Assembly (NCBI GenBank): GCA_016780605.1
Contig: JADHLS010000092.1
Location: 1-10,841 of the forward strand
Direction: 5' to 3'
Origin: Reyranella sp.
GTDB lineage: Bacteria > Pseudomonadota > Alphaproteobacteria > Reyranellales > Reyranellaceae
DNA length: 10,841 nt
The position numbers and the translations under genes are program-made. The stretch's first letter is position 1, and each line of letters starts with the position of its first letter. Below, one piece after another: positions 1 to 7,691 of this stretch. A model generated the notes under the pieces. It was not told the origin of the DNA, searched no databases, and saw nothing but the letters and a program-made list of their open reading frames with translations.

Positions 1-407
1 ATCGCCCGGCCGCCCCGCAGAACCGCGACAAAGCCATTGAGGTGATGCTCGTGCGCCAGCCGGTCGAGTTCCTGGCGGGCCGTGACGGAGAAATCATCGC
101 CGCGCTCGACGCTAGCGCCCAGCATCATCGAGCGATGACCCAGGCGATAGCGCGAGGTCTCGGAATTTTTCTCGATATAGCCGCGCGCGGCGAGCGAGCT
201 CACCAGGCGCTGCACGATGGTCGGGCTGAGCCCGGCGCGGCGCGCCAGCTCGCGCACGCCGATGTCGGCGTTCTCGGCCTCGATCAGCTCCAGGATGTCG
301 AGTCCACGCTCCAGCGATTGTGACCCCGAGCGCGGCGGGCGCGGGCCGGAGAGGGTTCGACGGGCATTCACCTGACGGTCCGAAGCTTGTTCCGAATATC
401 GGGACAT
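1..407 (-). CDS. IclR-family transcriptional regulator, N-terminal part (runs off left edge)
   Basis: Read on the minus strand from ATG at 407, an open frame continues to the window edge (about 135 codons). After a basic, proline-rich leader of about 30 residues comes the IclR winged helix-turn-helix: SLERGLDILELIE, then VRELARRAGLSPTIVQRLV (recognition helix) and the wing RGYIEKNSETSRYRLG. The visible part ends at the start of the effector-binding domain (ELDRLAHEHH, then FVAVLRGGRA). Members of this family sense small organic ligands and often control a divergent catabolic or transport operon, which is the arrangement here, with livH starting 107 bp away. The start is uncertain: ATG at 407 has no clear Shine-Dalgarno, and an in-frame GTG at 371 would drop 12 residues without touching the HTH. 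That it controls the neighbouring operon is inference. The ligand domain is outside the window, so the effector cannot be guessed. Confidence 0.9.
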   Translation of the reverse strand, partial: MSRYSEQASDRQVNARRTLSGPRPPRSGSQSLERGLDILELIEAENADIGVRELARRAGLSPTIVQRLVSSLAARGYIEKNSETSRYRLGHRSMMLGASVERGDDFSVTARQELDRLAHEHHLNGFVAVLRGGRA

Positions 408-514
408 CGTTGCGATAGTTGCACGTTCGCAGGATTCTTGTTTAGCTGTCAACGCACATCGGCCACGGTCGCGTTCGCGTTTGGTGGTCCGGGAATTGCA
501 ACACCGCGAGCATC
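408..514. promoter_or_regulatory. Divergent intergenic region between iclR-type gene and livH
   Basis: This 107-bp gap must hold the promoters of both the regulator gene (minus) and the transport/hydrolase operon (plus), unless they lie inside genes. It is visibly less GC-rich around 431-452. A perfect -35-like TTGACA lies on the minus strand at 452-447, but no good -10 follows at 15-18 bp, which is compatible with an activated or weak promoter. On the plus strand only a poor pair can be proposed (TTGCAC 419-424 and TTAGCT 442-447). The heptamer CGTTCGC occurs twice in direct orientation, at 424-430 and 472-478. No strong Shine-Dalgarno precedes livH; GCGAG at 506-510 is the nearest purine-rich stretch. 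Confidence 0.55.
411..431. promoter_or_regulatory. Candidate operator palindrome (TGCGA-N11-TCGCA)
   Basis: The arms TGCGA (411-415) and TCGCA (427-431) are perfect inverted repeats with an 11-bp spacer. They lie 3 bp upstream of the regulator's ATG and about where the -10 and start site would fall if TTGACA at 452-447 is its -35. IclR proteins often bind short palindromes in their own divergent promoter, so this is a plausible autoregulatory site. Five-base arms can arise by chance in GC-rich DNA, so confidence is low. Confidence 0.25.
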
Positions 515-1402
515 ATGACCGTCGACGCCGTCTATCTTCTGCAGCTCACGTTGAACGGCATCGCCCTCGGACTGATCTACGCGCTGATCGCCGTCGGCCT
601 GTCGCTGATCTTCGGCGTCATGGAGATCATCAACTTCGCGCACGGCGAGCTCCTGATGCTGGGCGCCTACGCCATGACCTTCGCGCTGCCGGTGATGGGC
701 CTGCTCTACTGGCCCTCGCTCGCCGTCGCCATCATCACCATCATGCTGGTCGGCCTGGTGATCTACGAAGTGCTGCTGACGCGGCTCAAGCCCGATGAAT
801 TTGAGCGCGCGATCCTGATCACGCTCGGACTGTCGATCATCATCATCCACGTGATGCAGTATCTGTTCACTGCCACGCCGCGCATGGTCGATACCCAGTA
901 CGGCTTCGAGGGCATCGAGATCGGCTCGATCCGCCTCACCTTCACGCGCATCATCGGCGCCGGCGCCGCATTGGCGGCCTTCGGCGGCCTCTACCTCGTG
1001 CTGCGCTATACCCAGTTCGGCCGCGCCATGCGCGCCATCGCCCAGAACCGCGAGGCCGCGCTGATGGTCGGCATCCGCCCGCGCGTGGTGGCGCGCAACG
1101 CCGTGGTGCTGGCGGCCGGGCTCTGCGGGCTGGCCGGTGCCGCGATCTCGCCGATCCAGCTGGTCACGCCCTACATGGGCCAGTTCCTGATCTTCAAGGC
1201 CTTCGCGCTGGTGATCATCGGCGGCCTGGGCAATATCCCGGGCGCGATCGTGGCCGCACTGGGGCTCGGCCTGATCGAGAGTTGGATCGGCGGCTTCTTC
1301 GAGATCGTCTGGCAAGAGGGCGCGGTCTTCGTGATCATGATCGCCGTCCTGTTCCTGCGGCCCGACGGCCTGTTCAAGCGCGGCGGCATGAGGGTGGGAT
1401 GA
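515..1402 (+). CDS. livH: Branched-chain amino acid-type ABC transporter permease, LivH family
   Basis: This 295-residue inner-membrane protein is full length for LivH. About eight hydrophobic segments span residues 8-35, 44-88, 97-120, 142-163, 193-213, 224-255 and 265-282. Family hallmarks are GLSLIFGVMEIINFAHGE (28-45), the cytoplasmic coupling loop RAIAQNREAALMVGI (173-187) that contacts the ATPases, GGLGNIPGAIVAA (236-248) and the C-terminal LRPDGLF (281-287). With LivM it would form the translocation pore of a HAAT-family importer. It is the first gene of the operon, and its TGA overlaps the livM ATG (ATGA at 1399-1402). HAAT importers carry branched-chain amino acids but also urea, amides, aromatic acids and other compounds, so LivH names the family, not the substrate. 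The linkage to hyuAB suggests an amide, lactam or amino-acid-like cargo (inference). Confidence 0.94.
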   Translation: MTVDAVYLLQLTLNGIALGLIYALIAVGLSLIFGVMEIINFAHGELLMLGAYAMTFALPVMGLLYWPSLAVAIITIMLVGLVIYEVLLTRLKPDEFERAILITLGLSIIIIHVMQYLFTATPRMVDTQYGFEGIEIGSIRLTFTRIIGAGAALAAFGGLYLVLRYTQFGRAMRAIAQNREAALMVGIRPRVVARNAVVLAAGLCGLAGAAISPIQLVTPYMGQFLIFKAFALVIIGGLGNIPGAIVAALGLGLIESWIGGFFEIVWQEGAVFVIMIAVLFLRPDGLFKRGGMRVG

Positions 1403-2340
1403 AGCTCGCCGCCGCCCTCCTTGCGGCACTGGCGTTTGCCGCGCTGCCCCTGCTCACCTCGTCGAACTACATTATCGGCATCGGCATCTCGGCGCTGATC
1501 TTCACCGTCGCCGCGGCAGCTCTGAACCTGGTCTACGGTTTCACCGGGCTGCTCTCCTTCGCCCAGCTCGGCTTCTGGGGCATCGGCGGCTACGTGACGG
1601 CACTCACCGTCGTCACCTTCGGCGGCAATTTCTGGTGGGGCCTCGTCTGGGCAGCTCTGATCAACGCCCTGGTGGCGCTGGCGATCGGCTATCCGACCTT
1701 GCGCACCAACCGCCACGCCTTCGTCATCGTCACCCTCACCTTTGCCCTGCTGGTGACCCTGATCGCGCGTGACTGGGTCGACCTGACACGCGGCCCGCTC
1801 GGCATCCCCAACCTGCCCAGACCCTCTGCCTTCGGTTACCACTTCGGCACGACCCCACAGTTCTACTGGGTCACCTGGGCTTTCTCGGTGGCGATGCTCG
1901 CCTTCCTTTACGCGCTCTGCAGCTCGCGCATCGGCCGCACCCTGATCGCCATCAAGCAGAACGAGCCGCTGGTCCGCGCCCAGGGCATCTCGCCGATGCC
2001 CTACAAGCTCTCGGCCTTCGCCATCAGTGCGGCGGTCACCGGCGCGGCGGGCGGCGTCTATGCCTTCCATCTCGGCATCATCGACCCGCTGTTCCTCGAC
2101 TTCTATTACATGCAGACCTTCCTGATCATCGTGATCATCGGCGGTGCCGGCAGCTTCTGGGGCGTGGTCGCGGCCGGCGTGGCATTGTCCGCGCTGCCCG
2201 AGGCGCTGCGCTTCTCGGCCGACTTCCGCATGATCATCTACGGCGTGATCCTGGTGGTGGCGATGTTCGTCATGCCCTCGGGCGTCGCGGGCTGGCTGCG
2301 CGAGCGCGAGCTCAACCGCATGCGCGAGCAGCTGCGATGA
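1399..2340 (+). CDS. livM: Branched-chain amino acid-type ABC transporter permease, LivM family
   Basis: The protein has 313 residues counted from the ATG that overlaps the livH stop. The frame is open further upstream to 1282, but that part is livH in another frame. Here the N-terminus MKLAAALLAALAFAALP begins the first membrane segment, as expected. LivM hallmarks are NLVYGFTGLLSFAQLGFWG (43-61), the coupling loop SRIGRTLIAIKQNEPLVRAQ (176-195) and IIGGAGSFWGVVAAG (246-260). About eight or nine hydrophobic segments are visible. The C-terminus ends in a charged cytoplasmic tail (RERELNRMREQLR, 301-313), somewhat longer than the minimal family end. It pairs with LivH as the second pore half. 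The gene ends in another ATGA overlap with livG (2337-2340), which implies translational coupling. Confidence 0.94.
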   Translation: MKLAAALLAALAFAALPLLTSSNYIIGIGISALIFTVAAAALNLVYGFTGLLSFAQLGFWGIGGYVTALTVVTFGGNFWWGLVWAALINALVALAIGYPTLRTNRHAFVIVTLTFALLVTLIARDWVDLTRGPLGIPNLPRPSAFGYHFGTTPQFYWVTWAFSVAMLAFLYALCSSRIGRTLIAIKQNEPLVRAQGISPMPYKLSAFAISAAVTGAAGGVYAFHLGIIDPLFLDFYYMQTFLIIVIIGGAGSFWGVVAAGVALSALPEALRFSADFRMIIYGVILVVAMFVMPSGVAGWLRERELNRMREQLR

Positions 2341-3134
2341 GCGCCATCCTCGACGTCACCGACCTCAGGAAATCGTATGCCGGCGTGCATGCGCTGGACG
2401 GCGTGTCGTTCGCCGTCGAAGCCGGCAGCGTCACCGGCCTGATCGGACCCAACGGCTCGGGCAAGAGCACGGCCATCGACTGCATCTCGGGCTTCCAGAA
2501 GCGCGACGGCGGCCGGATCGTGCTGGCCGGCAAGGACATTTCCGGCCAGGCGGCCCACCACATCGCCCGCGCCGGCCTGATGCGCACCTTCCAGACCGTG
2601 CGCATCTACGAACGGCTGAACTTGCGCGACAACCTCGCCATCGCCGCCCAGCAGTTCGATGCCGCCACCTGGGTCGACGAGTTGCTGCGCACCCGGCGCT
2701 ATCGCCAGGCCGTCGAGAAGGCCGAGACGCGTGCGCTGGAGCTGGTCGAGCTGATCGGGCTCAAGCGCTACTGGGAGGCCGAGACCGGCATTCTCTCCTA
2801 CGGCCAGAAGAAGCTGGTGGCGCTGGCGGCCGCCCTGATGCCGCATCCCAAGATCGTCGTGCTCGACGAGCCGGTGGCAGGCGTGAACCCCAGCCGCATC
2901 CGCGAGATCGAGGTGGCCTTGGCCGAGCTCAACCGCGCCGGCGAGACCTTCCTGATCGTCGAGCACAATGTCGAGTTCATCACCAACCTCTGCCATCGCG
3001 TGATCGTGCTCGACCAAGGCAGAAAGCTGGCAGAGGGCACGGCACAGGAGATCCACACCGACGCGCGCGTGCTCGAAGCCTATCTCGGCATGACGCCCGA
3101 GATGGCCGAGGCCGAGATGCGGGGGGCGGCATGA
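2337..3134 (+). CDS. livG: ABC transporter ATP-binding protein, LivG family
   Basis: This cytoplasmic ATPase of 265 residues is full length. The motifs run in order: Walker A GPNGSGKST (37-45), Q-loop glutamine in RTFQ (Q86), ABC signature LSYGQKK (153-159; the third position is an aromatic rather than glycine, as is usual for LivG), Walker B IVVLDEPVAGVNP (173-185) and the H-loop histidine in IVEHN (H210). The C-terminal AYLG near 248-251 is the normal family end, followed by a short acidic tail. With LivF it would form the ATP-hydrolysing dimer that drives uptake through LivHM. Start and stop overlap both neighbours by 4 bp (ATGA at 2337 and 3131). All catalytic residues are present, so it should be functional. 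Confidence 0.95.
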   Translation: MSAILDVTDLRKSYAGVHALDGVSFAVEAGSVTGLIGPNGSGKSTAIDCISGFQKRDGGRIVLAGKDISGQAAHHIARAGLMRTFQTVRIYERLNLRDNLAIAAQQFDAATWVDELLRTRRYRQAVEKAETRALELVELIGLKRYWEAETGILSYGQKKLVALAAALMPHPKIVVLDEPVAGVNPSRIREIEVALAELNRAGETFLIVEHNVEFITNLCHRVIVLDQGRKLAEGTAQEIHTDARVLEAYLGMTPEMAEAEMRGAA

Positions 3135-3859
3135 ATCCGGCGCTCGAACTGGTCAGCGTGACCGCGGGCTATGGCGACAACCCGATCGTGCGCGACTTCT
3201 CCGCGCGTTTGGCGCCAGGCTCGATCACGACCCTGATCGGCGGCAACGGCGCCGGCAAGTCGACGCTGCTGCGCGCCATCTACGGCACCAACCGCTTCTT
3301 CGACGGCCAGATCGTGTTCAAGGGCGAGACCATCGAGCGCCTGCCGCCGTGGGAACGGCTGAAGCGCGGCGTCGGCTTTGTGCCGCAGGGCCGTTGCAAC
3401 TTCCCGGCAATGTCGGTGGGCGAGAACCTGAAGATCGGTTGCTACACCCTTCCCTCGTCCGTGCACGACGCCGCCATCGACCGCGTCACCGGCCTGTTCC
3501 CGATGCTGCAGCAGAAGTGGCGCACCGACGCCGGCAACCTCTCCGGCGGCGAGCAGCAGATCCTGGAAATGGCCATGGTGCTGCTGGTCGAGCCGACGCT
3601 GCTGCTGCTCGACGAGCCCTCGCTCGGCCTCTCACCCAAGATGCAGGGCGACGTCTTCACCACCGTCCAGCGCATCGCAAGCCACGGCGTCACCGTCCTG
3701 ATCGTCGAGCAGAACGTGCGCGGCGCTCTCCTGATCTCCGACCGCGCCCTGGTCATGGAACAGGGCCGGCTTTTCATGGAAGGCCCGGCAGAAGAAGTGC
3801 GCACCGATCCGCGCATCCGACAGGCCTATCTCGGCGGCAACATTCACAAAGCGGCATAG
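3131..3859 (+). CDS. livF: ABC transporter ATP-binding protein, LivF family
   Basis: This is the second ATPase of the importer, 242 residues, near the usual LivF length. It shows Walker A GGNGAGKST (37-45), Q-loop in VPQGR (Q86), a canonical signature LSGGEQQ (137-143) and Walker B TLLLLDEPSLGLSP (156-169). The H-loop position is glutamine (IVEQN, Q194). That substitution is normal in LivF proteins, whose partner LivG keeps the histidine, so it is not a defect. The C-terminus AYLGGNIHKAA is typical. It overlaps livG by ATGA, and its stop lies 5 bp before the hyuA ATG; this is the only junction in the operon without an overlap. Transport and hydrolase genes are therefore almost certainly on one mRNA. 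Confidence 0.95.
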   Translation: MNPALELVSVTAGYGDNPIVRDFSARLAPGSITTLIGGNGAGKSTLLRAIYGTNRFFDGQIVFKGETIERLPPWERLKRGVGFVPQGRCNFPAMSVGENLKIGCYTLPSSVHDAAIDRVTGLFPMLQQKWRTDAGNLSGGEQQILEMAMVLLVEPTLLLLDEPSLGLSPKMQGDVFTTVQRIASHGVTVLIVEQNVRGALLISDRALVMEQGRLFMEGPAEEVRTDPRIRQAYLGGNIHKAA

Positions 3860-3864
3860 GAATC

Positions 3865-5943
3865 ATGGACAAAGCAAGATTGGCCGTCGACATCGGCGGA
3901 ACGTTCACCGACCTGGCGCTGGAGTGGAACGGCAAGCGCGAGAGCGTCAAGGTGCTCACCACGCCGCGCGCGCCAGAGGAAGGCGTGCTGGGCGGTGTCG
4001 AGCAGATCCTGATGCTCGCCGGGCTCCGGCCGTCGGATCTCAGCCTGATCATCCACGGCACGACGCTCGCCACCAACGCCATCATCGAGCGCAAGGGGGC
4101 GAAGACCGCGCTGGTCGTCACCGAGGGCTTCCGCGATTCCATCGAGATCGCCTTCGAGCACCGCTTCGAGCAGTACGACATTTTCATGCAGAAGCCGCCG
4201 CCGCTGGTGCCGCGGGAGTTGCGCTTCGGCGTGCCCGAGCGCATGGACGGTCGCGGCAATGTGTTGATCCCACTCGACGAGGCGGCGGTGCGCGCGCTCG
4301 CGCCCAAACTCAAGGCCGCCGGCGTCGAAGCGATCGCCATCGGCTACATGCACGCCTATCTCGACGGCAAGCATGAGCGCCGGACGCGCGACATCCTGTC
4401 GGAGATGCTGCCTGGCGTGTCGATCACGCTCTCGAGCGAAGTCTCGCCCGAGATCCGCGAGTACGAGCGCTGGTCGACCGCAGTCGCCAACGCCTATGTG
4501 CAGCCGGTGATGGACCGCTATCTCGGCCGCCTCGACGAGGCGCTGCGCAAGAAGGGCGTCGCCTGCCCGCTGTTCCTGATCACCTCGGGCGGTGGCCTGG
4601 CCGCGCTCGAAACCGCGCGGAAGTTCCCGATCCGCCTCGTCGAATCGGGACCCGCCGGCGGCGCCATCCTGGCCGCGGCGCTGGCCCGCCAGTGCGGCCT
4701 CGACAAGGTGCTGAGCTTCGACATGGGCGGCACCACGGCCAAGATCTGCCTGATCGATCACGGTGAGCCGCAGCATTCACGCTCCTTTGAGGTCGCGCGG
4801 CAGTACCGGTTCCTGAAAGGCAGCGGCCTGCCGCTGCGCATCCCGGTGATCGAGATGGTCGAGATCGGCGCGGGCGGCGGCTCGATCGCCTCGGTCGATT
4901 CGCTCTCCCGCGTCAATGTCGGCCCGGAGAGCGCCGGTGCCGAGCCCGGCCCCGCGAGCTACGGCCGCGGCGGCGCCGAGCCCACCGTGACCGATGCCGA
5001 CGTGGTGCTGGGCCGCATCGATCCCACTTACTTTGCCGGCGGCTCGATCAAGCTCTCGACCGACAAGGCCGGGACAGCCGTCGACAAGTCGGTCGGCACG
5101 CCGCTTGGCCTGAAGCGCATCGATGCCGCTTTCGGCGTCAGCGAGATTGTCGAGGAGAACATGGCCAACGCCGCGCGCGTCCATGCCGTCGAGCGCGGCA
5201 AGGAATTGCAGGACCGCACCATGATCGCCTTCGGCGGCGCCGCCCCCATCCATGCCGCACGGCTCGCTGAAAAGCTCGGCATCCGCCGTGTCATGGTGCC
5301 GAGCGGTGCGGGCGTCGGCTCGGCGGTCGGCTTCCTGATGGCGCCGGTCGCCTACGAGGTCGTGCGCAGCCGCTACGTCCAGCTCGATCAGAACTTCGAC
5401 CCGGCCTACGTCAACACGCTGTTCGCCGAGATGCACGCCGAGGCCGAGGCCGTGGTCAAGGCCGGTGCGCCGAACGCCAAGCTCGTCGAGACACGCACCG
5501 CCGACATGCGCTATCGCGGCCAGGGCCACGAGATCACCGTCAGCCTGCCCCCCGGCCCCTTCGATGCGTCGTCGCGCGACAAGCTGGTGAAGCTCTATGA
5601 GGATGGCTACGCCTCGACCTTCGGCCGCACCATTCCGGGTCTCGACGTCGAGATCATGAACTGGACGCTGCGGCTCGCCGCCGAGCAGGCCGACCTGCCC
5701 AAGACGCCGCCGCAGCCCGAGGACAAGCCGGCATCGGCGCGGTCGAGCCGCGCGGTCTACGACCCGGCCGACCAGGACATGAAGGACGTCCAGGTCTATC
5801 ACCGCGCCGATCTTTCGATCGGCAGCCTGGTGCCCGGCCCGGCCGTCATCGCCGAGGACGAGACGACGACCATCGTGCCCAAAAGCTTCGCCGCGCGGAT
5901 CAATCCGATCGGCGCCATCCTGATGGAGAAGGTGCAGCCATGA
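3865..5943 (+). CDS. hyuA: Hydantoinase/oxoprolinase family protein, subunit A (HyuA type)
   Basis: The protein has 692 residues. An ATG at 3865 preceded by AGGA (3858-3861) sets the start; the longer upstream frame only reads through livF. The fold is ASKHA-like. Motifs in order: phosphate-binding DIGGTFTD (9-16), HGTTLATN (64-71), SGPAGG (261-266), second phosphate loop DMGGTTAK (286-293), EIGAGGGS (333-340), the family block GPESAGAEPGPASYG (353-367), TVTDADVVLGR (374-384), AFGGAAPIHA (455-464), PSGAGVGSAVG (479-489) and RYRGQGHE (549-556). This subunit is expected to bind ATP and activate a lactam or cyclic ureide carbonyl, which HyuB then helps hydrolyse. Known relatives act on 5-oxoproline, N-methylhydantoin or caprolactam; related carboxylases act on acetone or acetophenone. 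The sequence alone does not say which. It overlaps hyuB by ATGA. Confidence 0.93.
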   Translation: MDKARLAVDIGGTFTDLALEWNGKRESVKVLTTPRAPEEGVLGGVEQILMLAGLRPSDLSLIIHGTTLATNAIIERKGAKTALVVTEGFRDSIEIAFEHRFEQYDIFMQKPPPLVPRELRFGVPERMDGRGNVLIPLDEAAVRALAPKLKAAGVEAIAIGYMHAYLDGKHERRTRDILSEMLPGVSITLSSEVSPEIREYERWSTAVANAYVQPVMDRYLGRLDEALRKKGVACPLFLITSGGGLAALETARKFPIRLVESGPAGGAILAAALARQCGLDKVLSFDMGGTTAKICLIDHGEPQHSRSFEVARQYRFLKGSGLPLRIPVIEMVEIGAGGGSIASVDSLSRVNVGPESAGAEPGPASYGRGGAEPTVTDADVVLGRIDPTYFAGGSIKLSTDKAGTAVDKSVGTPLGLKRIDAAFGVSEIVEENMANAARVHAVERGKELQDRTMIAFGGAAPIHAARLAEKLGIRRVMVPSGAGVGSAVGFLMAPVAYEVVRSRYVQLDQNFDPAYVNTLFAEMHAEAEAVVKAGAPNAKLVETRTADMRYRGQGHEITVSLPPGPFDASSRDKLVKLYEDGYASTFGRTIPGLDVEIMNWTLRLAAEQADLPKTPPQPEDKPASARSSRAVYDPADQDMKDVQVYHRADLSIGSLVPGPAVIAEDETTTIVPKSFAARINPIGAILMEKVQP

Positions 5944-7676
5944 GCTTCAACGATCCACTCTCGCCCATCCGTCTGCAATTGATGTGGGACCGCTTGATCG
6001 CGGTCGTCGAGGAGCAGGCGCTGGCCCTGATCCGCACCGGCTTCTCGACCTCGACGCGCGAAGCCGGCGACCTCTCGGCCGGCGTGTTCGATCTCAAGGG
6101 CGACATGCTGGCCCAGGCAGTGACCGGCACGCCGGGGCACATCAATTCGATGGCCCGCGCCGTGCGCCATTTCCTGGCGAAGTTCCCGGCCCACACCATG
6201 AAGGAAGGCGACATCTTCCTGACCAACGACCCGTGGAAGGGCACCGGCCATCTGCACGACTTCACCTTCGTCACGCCGACCTTCCGGCGCGGCAAGATGG
6301 TGGCGATGTTCGCCTCGACCTGCCACGTCGTCGATATCGGCGGCCGCGGCATGACCACCGAGGCCCGCCAGGTCTACGAGGAAGGGCTCTACATCCCGCT
6401 GATGCGCTTTGCCCGCGAGGGCAAGGTCGACGAGACGCTGGTCGAGATCGTGAGCGCCAATGTGCGCGAGCCGATCCAGGTGGTGGGCGATCTCTACTCG
6501 CTGGCGACCTGCAACGAGATCGGCTGCCGGCGCCTGATCGAGATGATGGACGAGTTCGCCATCGACGACCTCGACCGGCTGGGCAGCCACATCCTGGAAA
6601 AGTCCAAGCAGGCCTCTCTCGAGCTGATCCGCCGGATCAAGCCCGGCACCTACAGCTACACGATGCGAGTCGACGGCGCCGACAAGCCGATCGACCTGGT
6701 CGCCACCATGACCATCGGCGAGAGCGGCATCGACGTCGACTTCACCGGCACGTCGGGCGTCTCGGCCTACGGCATCAACGTGCCGGTCTGCTACACCGAG
6801 GCCTATGCCTCGTTCGGCGTGAAGTGCATCGTGGCGCCCAAGGTGCCCAACAACGAGGGCTCGCTGTCGGTGATCCGCGTCACCGCGCCGCCAGATTCCA
6901 TCCTCAACGCCCAGAAGCCGGCGCCTGTCGCGGCACGCCACGTCACCGGCCAGATGCTGCCCGACGTCATGTTCGGCTGCCTGCACCAGGCCTTGGGCGG
7001 CAACGTGCCGGCGGAAGGCACGTCGTGCCTGTGGAACCTGTTCGCGCTGGGCGGTCCGGGCTCGACCGGCGGCGATCCCGCCGAGACGGTGCACGCCAAG
7101 CCGTTCAGCGTCATGAGCTTCCATGCCGGCGGCACCGGCGCGCGGCCGGGCGCCGACGGGCTGTCGGCCACCGCCTTCCCGAGTGGCGTGAAGAACGTGC
7201 CGATCGAGGTCAACGAGGCGGTGTCGCCGATCGTCGTGTGGCGCAAGGAGTACCGCCAGGATTCCGGCGGCGCCGGCGAGTTCCGCGGCGGGCTGGGCCA
7301 GATCATGGAGGTCGGCACGCTCGACAAGGCGCCGTTTGCGCTCTCTGCCTATTACGACCGCATCGACCATCCCGCGCGCGGCCGCGAGGGCGGGCTCGCC
7401 GGCAAGGCGGGCTCGGTGACGCTGGCTTCCGGCAAGGTGCTGCGCGGCAAGGGCCTGCAGGAGGTGCCGTCCAAGGAGCGCGTGATCATCGCCATGCCGG
7501 GCGGCGGCGGGCTCGGTAATCCGCGCAAGCGGCCGGCCGCAATCGTCGCCGAGGACGTGCGGCAGGGCTTCATCTCGAGCGAGGCGGCACGGCGCGACTA
7601 TGGCGTCGCCGTGAACGACGACGGCTCGGTCGACGAGGCCGAGACGGCCAAGCTGCGCGCCATCGCAGCCGAGTAG
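5940..7676 (+). CDS. hyuB: Hydantoinase/oxoprolinase family protein, subunit B (HyuB type)
   Basis: This 578-residue protein is full length for HyuB. Conserved blocks are the N-terminal EQALALIRTGFSTSTREAGD (25-44), LTNDPWKGTGHLHD (94-107) with N96, D97, H106 and D107, CHVVDIGG (128-135) with H129 and D132, RQDSGGAGEFRGGLGQ (439-454) and the near C-terminal PGGGGLGNP (520-528). The Asp and His residues are candidates for the metal/active site by analogy with acetone carboxylase alpha-type and oxoprolinase proteins (inference). HyuA plus HyuB total 1,270 residues, close to the single-chain eukaryotic 5-oxoprolinase, so a complete A2B2-type enzyme is plausible. No third small subunit follows, which argues against acetone carboxylase. 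The gene ends 15 bp before a large inverted repeat. Confidence 0.93.
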   Translation: MSFNDPLSPIRLQLMWDRLIAVVEEQALALIRTGFSTSTREAGDLSAGVFDLKGDMLAQAVTGTPGHINSMARAVRHFLAKFPAHTMKEGDIFLTNDPWKGTGHLHDFTFVTPTFRRGKMVAMFASTCHVVDIGGRGMTTEARQVYEEGLYIPLMRFAREGKVDETLVEIVSANVREPIQVVGDLYSLATCNEIGCRRLIEMMDEFAIDDLDRLGSHILEKSKQASLELIRRIKPGTYSYTMRVDGADKPIDLVATMTIGESGIDVDFTGTSGVSAYGINVPVCYTEAYASFGVKCIVAPKVPNNEGSLSVIRVTAPPDSILNAQKPAPVAARHVTGQMLPDVMFGCLHQALGGNVPAEGTSCLWNLFALGGPGSTGGDPAETVHAKPFSVMSFHAGGTGARPGADGLSATAFPSGVKNVPIEVNEAVSPIVVWRKEYRQDSGGAGEFRGGLGQIMEVGTLDKAPFALSAYYDRIDHPARGREGGLAGKAGSVTLASGKVLRGKGLQEVPSKERVIIAMPGGGGLGNPRKRPAAIVAEDVRQGFISSEAARRDYGVAVNDDGSVDEAETAKLRAIAAE

Positions 7677-7691
7677 GCATCCGTGTTGGGG

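Noticed and set aside
1282..1398. Upstream extension of livM
   Set aside because: The extra 39 codons read livH in another frame and give an Arg-rich leader unlike LivM. The ATG at 1399 gives the expected hydrophobic N-terminus and the ATGA overlap.
449..2070. Minus-strand open frames opposite livH and livM (about 300 codons each)
   Set aside because: Translations are hydrophilic and His/Gln/Asp-rich with no recognisable domain, while the plus strand encodes intact permeases over the same bases.
3710..3716. LivF H-loop glutamine as a defect
   Set aside because: The VEQN form is normal for LivF proteins; the LivG partner keeps the catalytic histidine.
3349..3864. Upstream extension of hyuA through livF
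   Set aside because: The added segment is an Arg/Ala-rich out-of-frame read of livF. The ATG at 3865 starts right before the DIGGTFTD motif and has AGGA in front.
5799..7370. Long minus-strand open frame of over 500 codons opposite hyuA/hyuB
   Set aside because: It is antisense to a clear HyuB coding sequence with family motifs throughout. Its translation is His/Arg/Ala/Asp-rich, low in complexity and without motifs, as expected for a shadow frame in GC-rich DNA.
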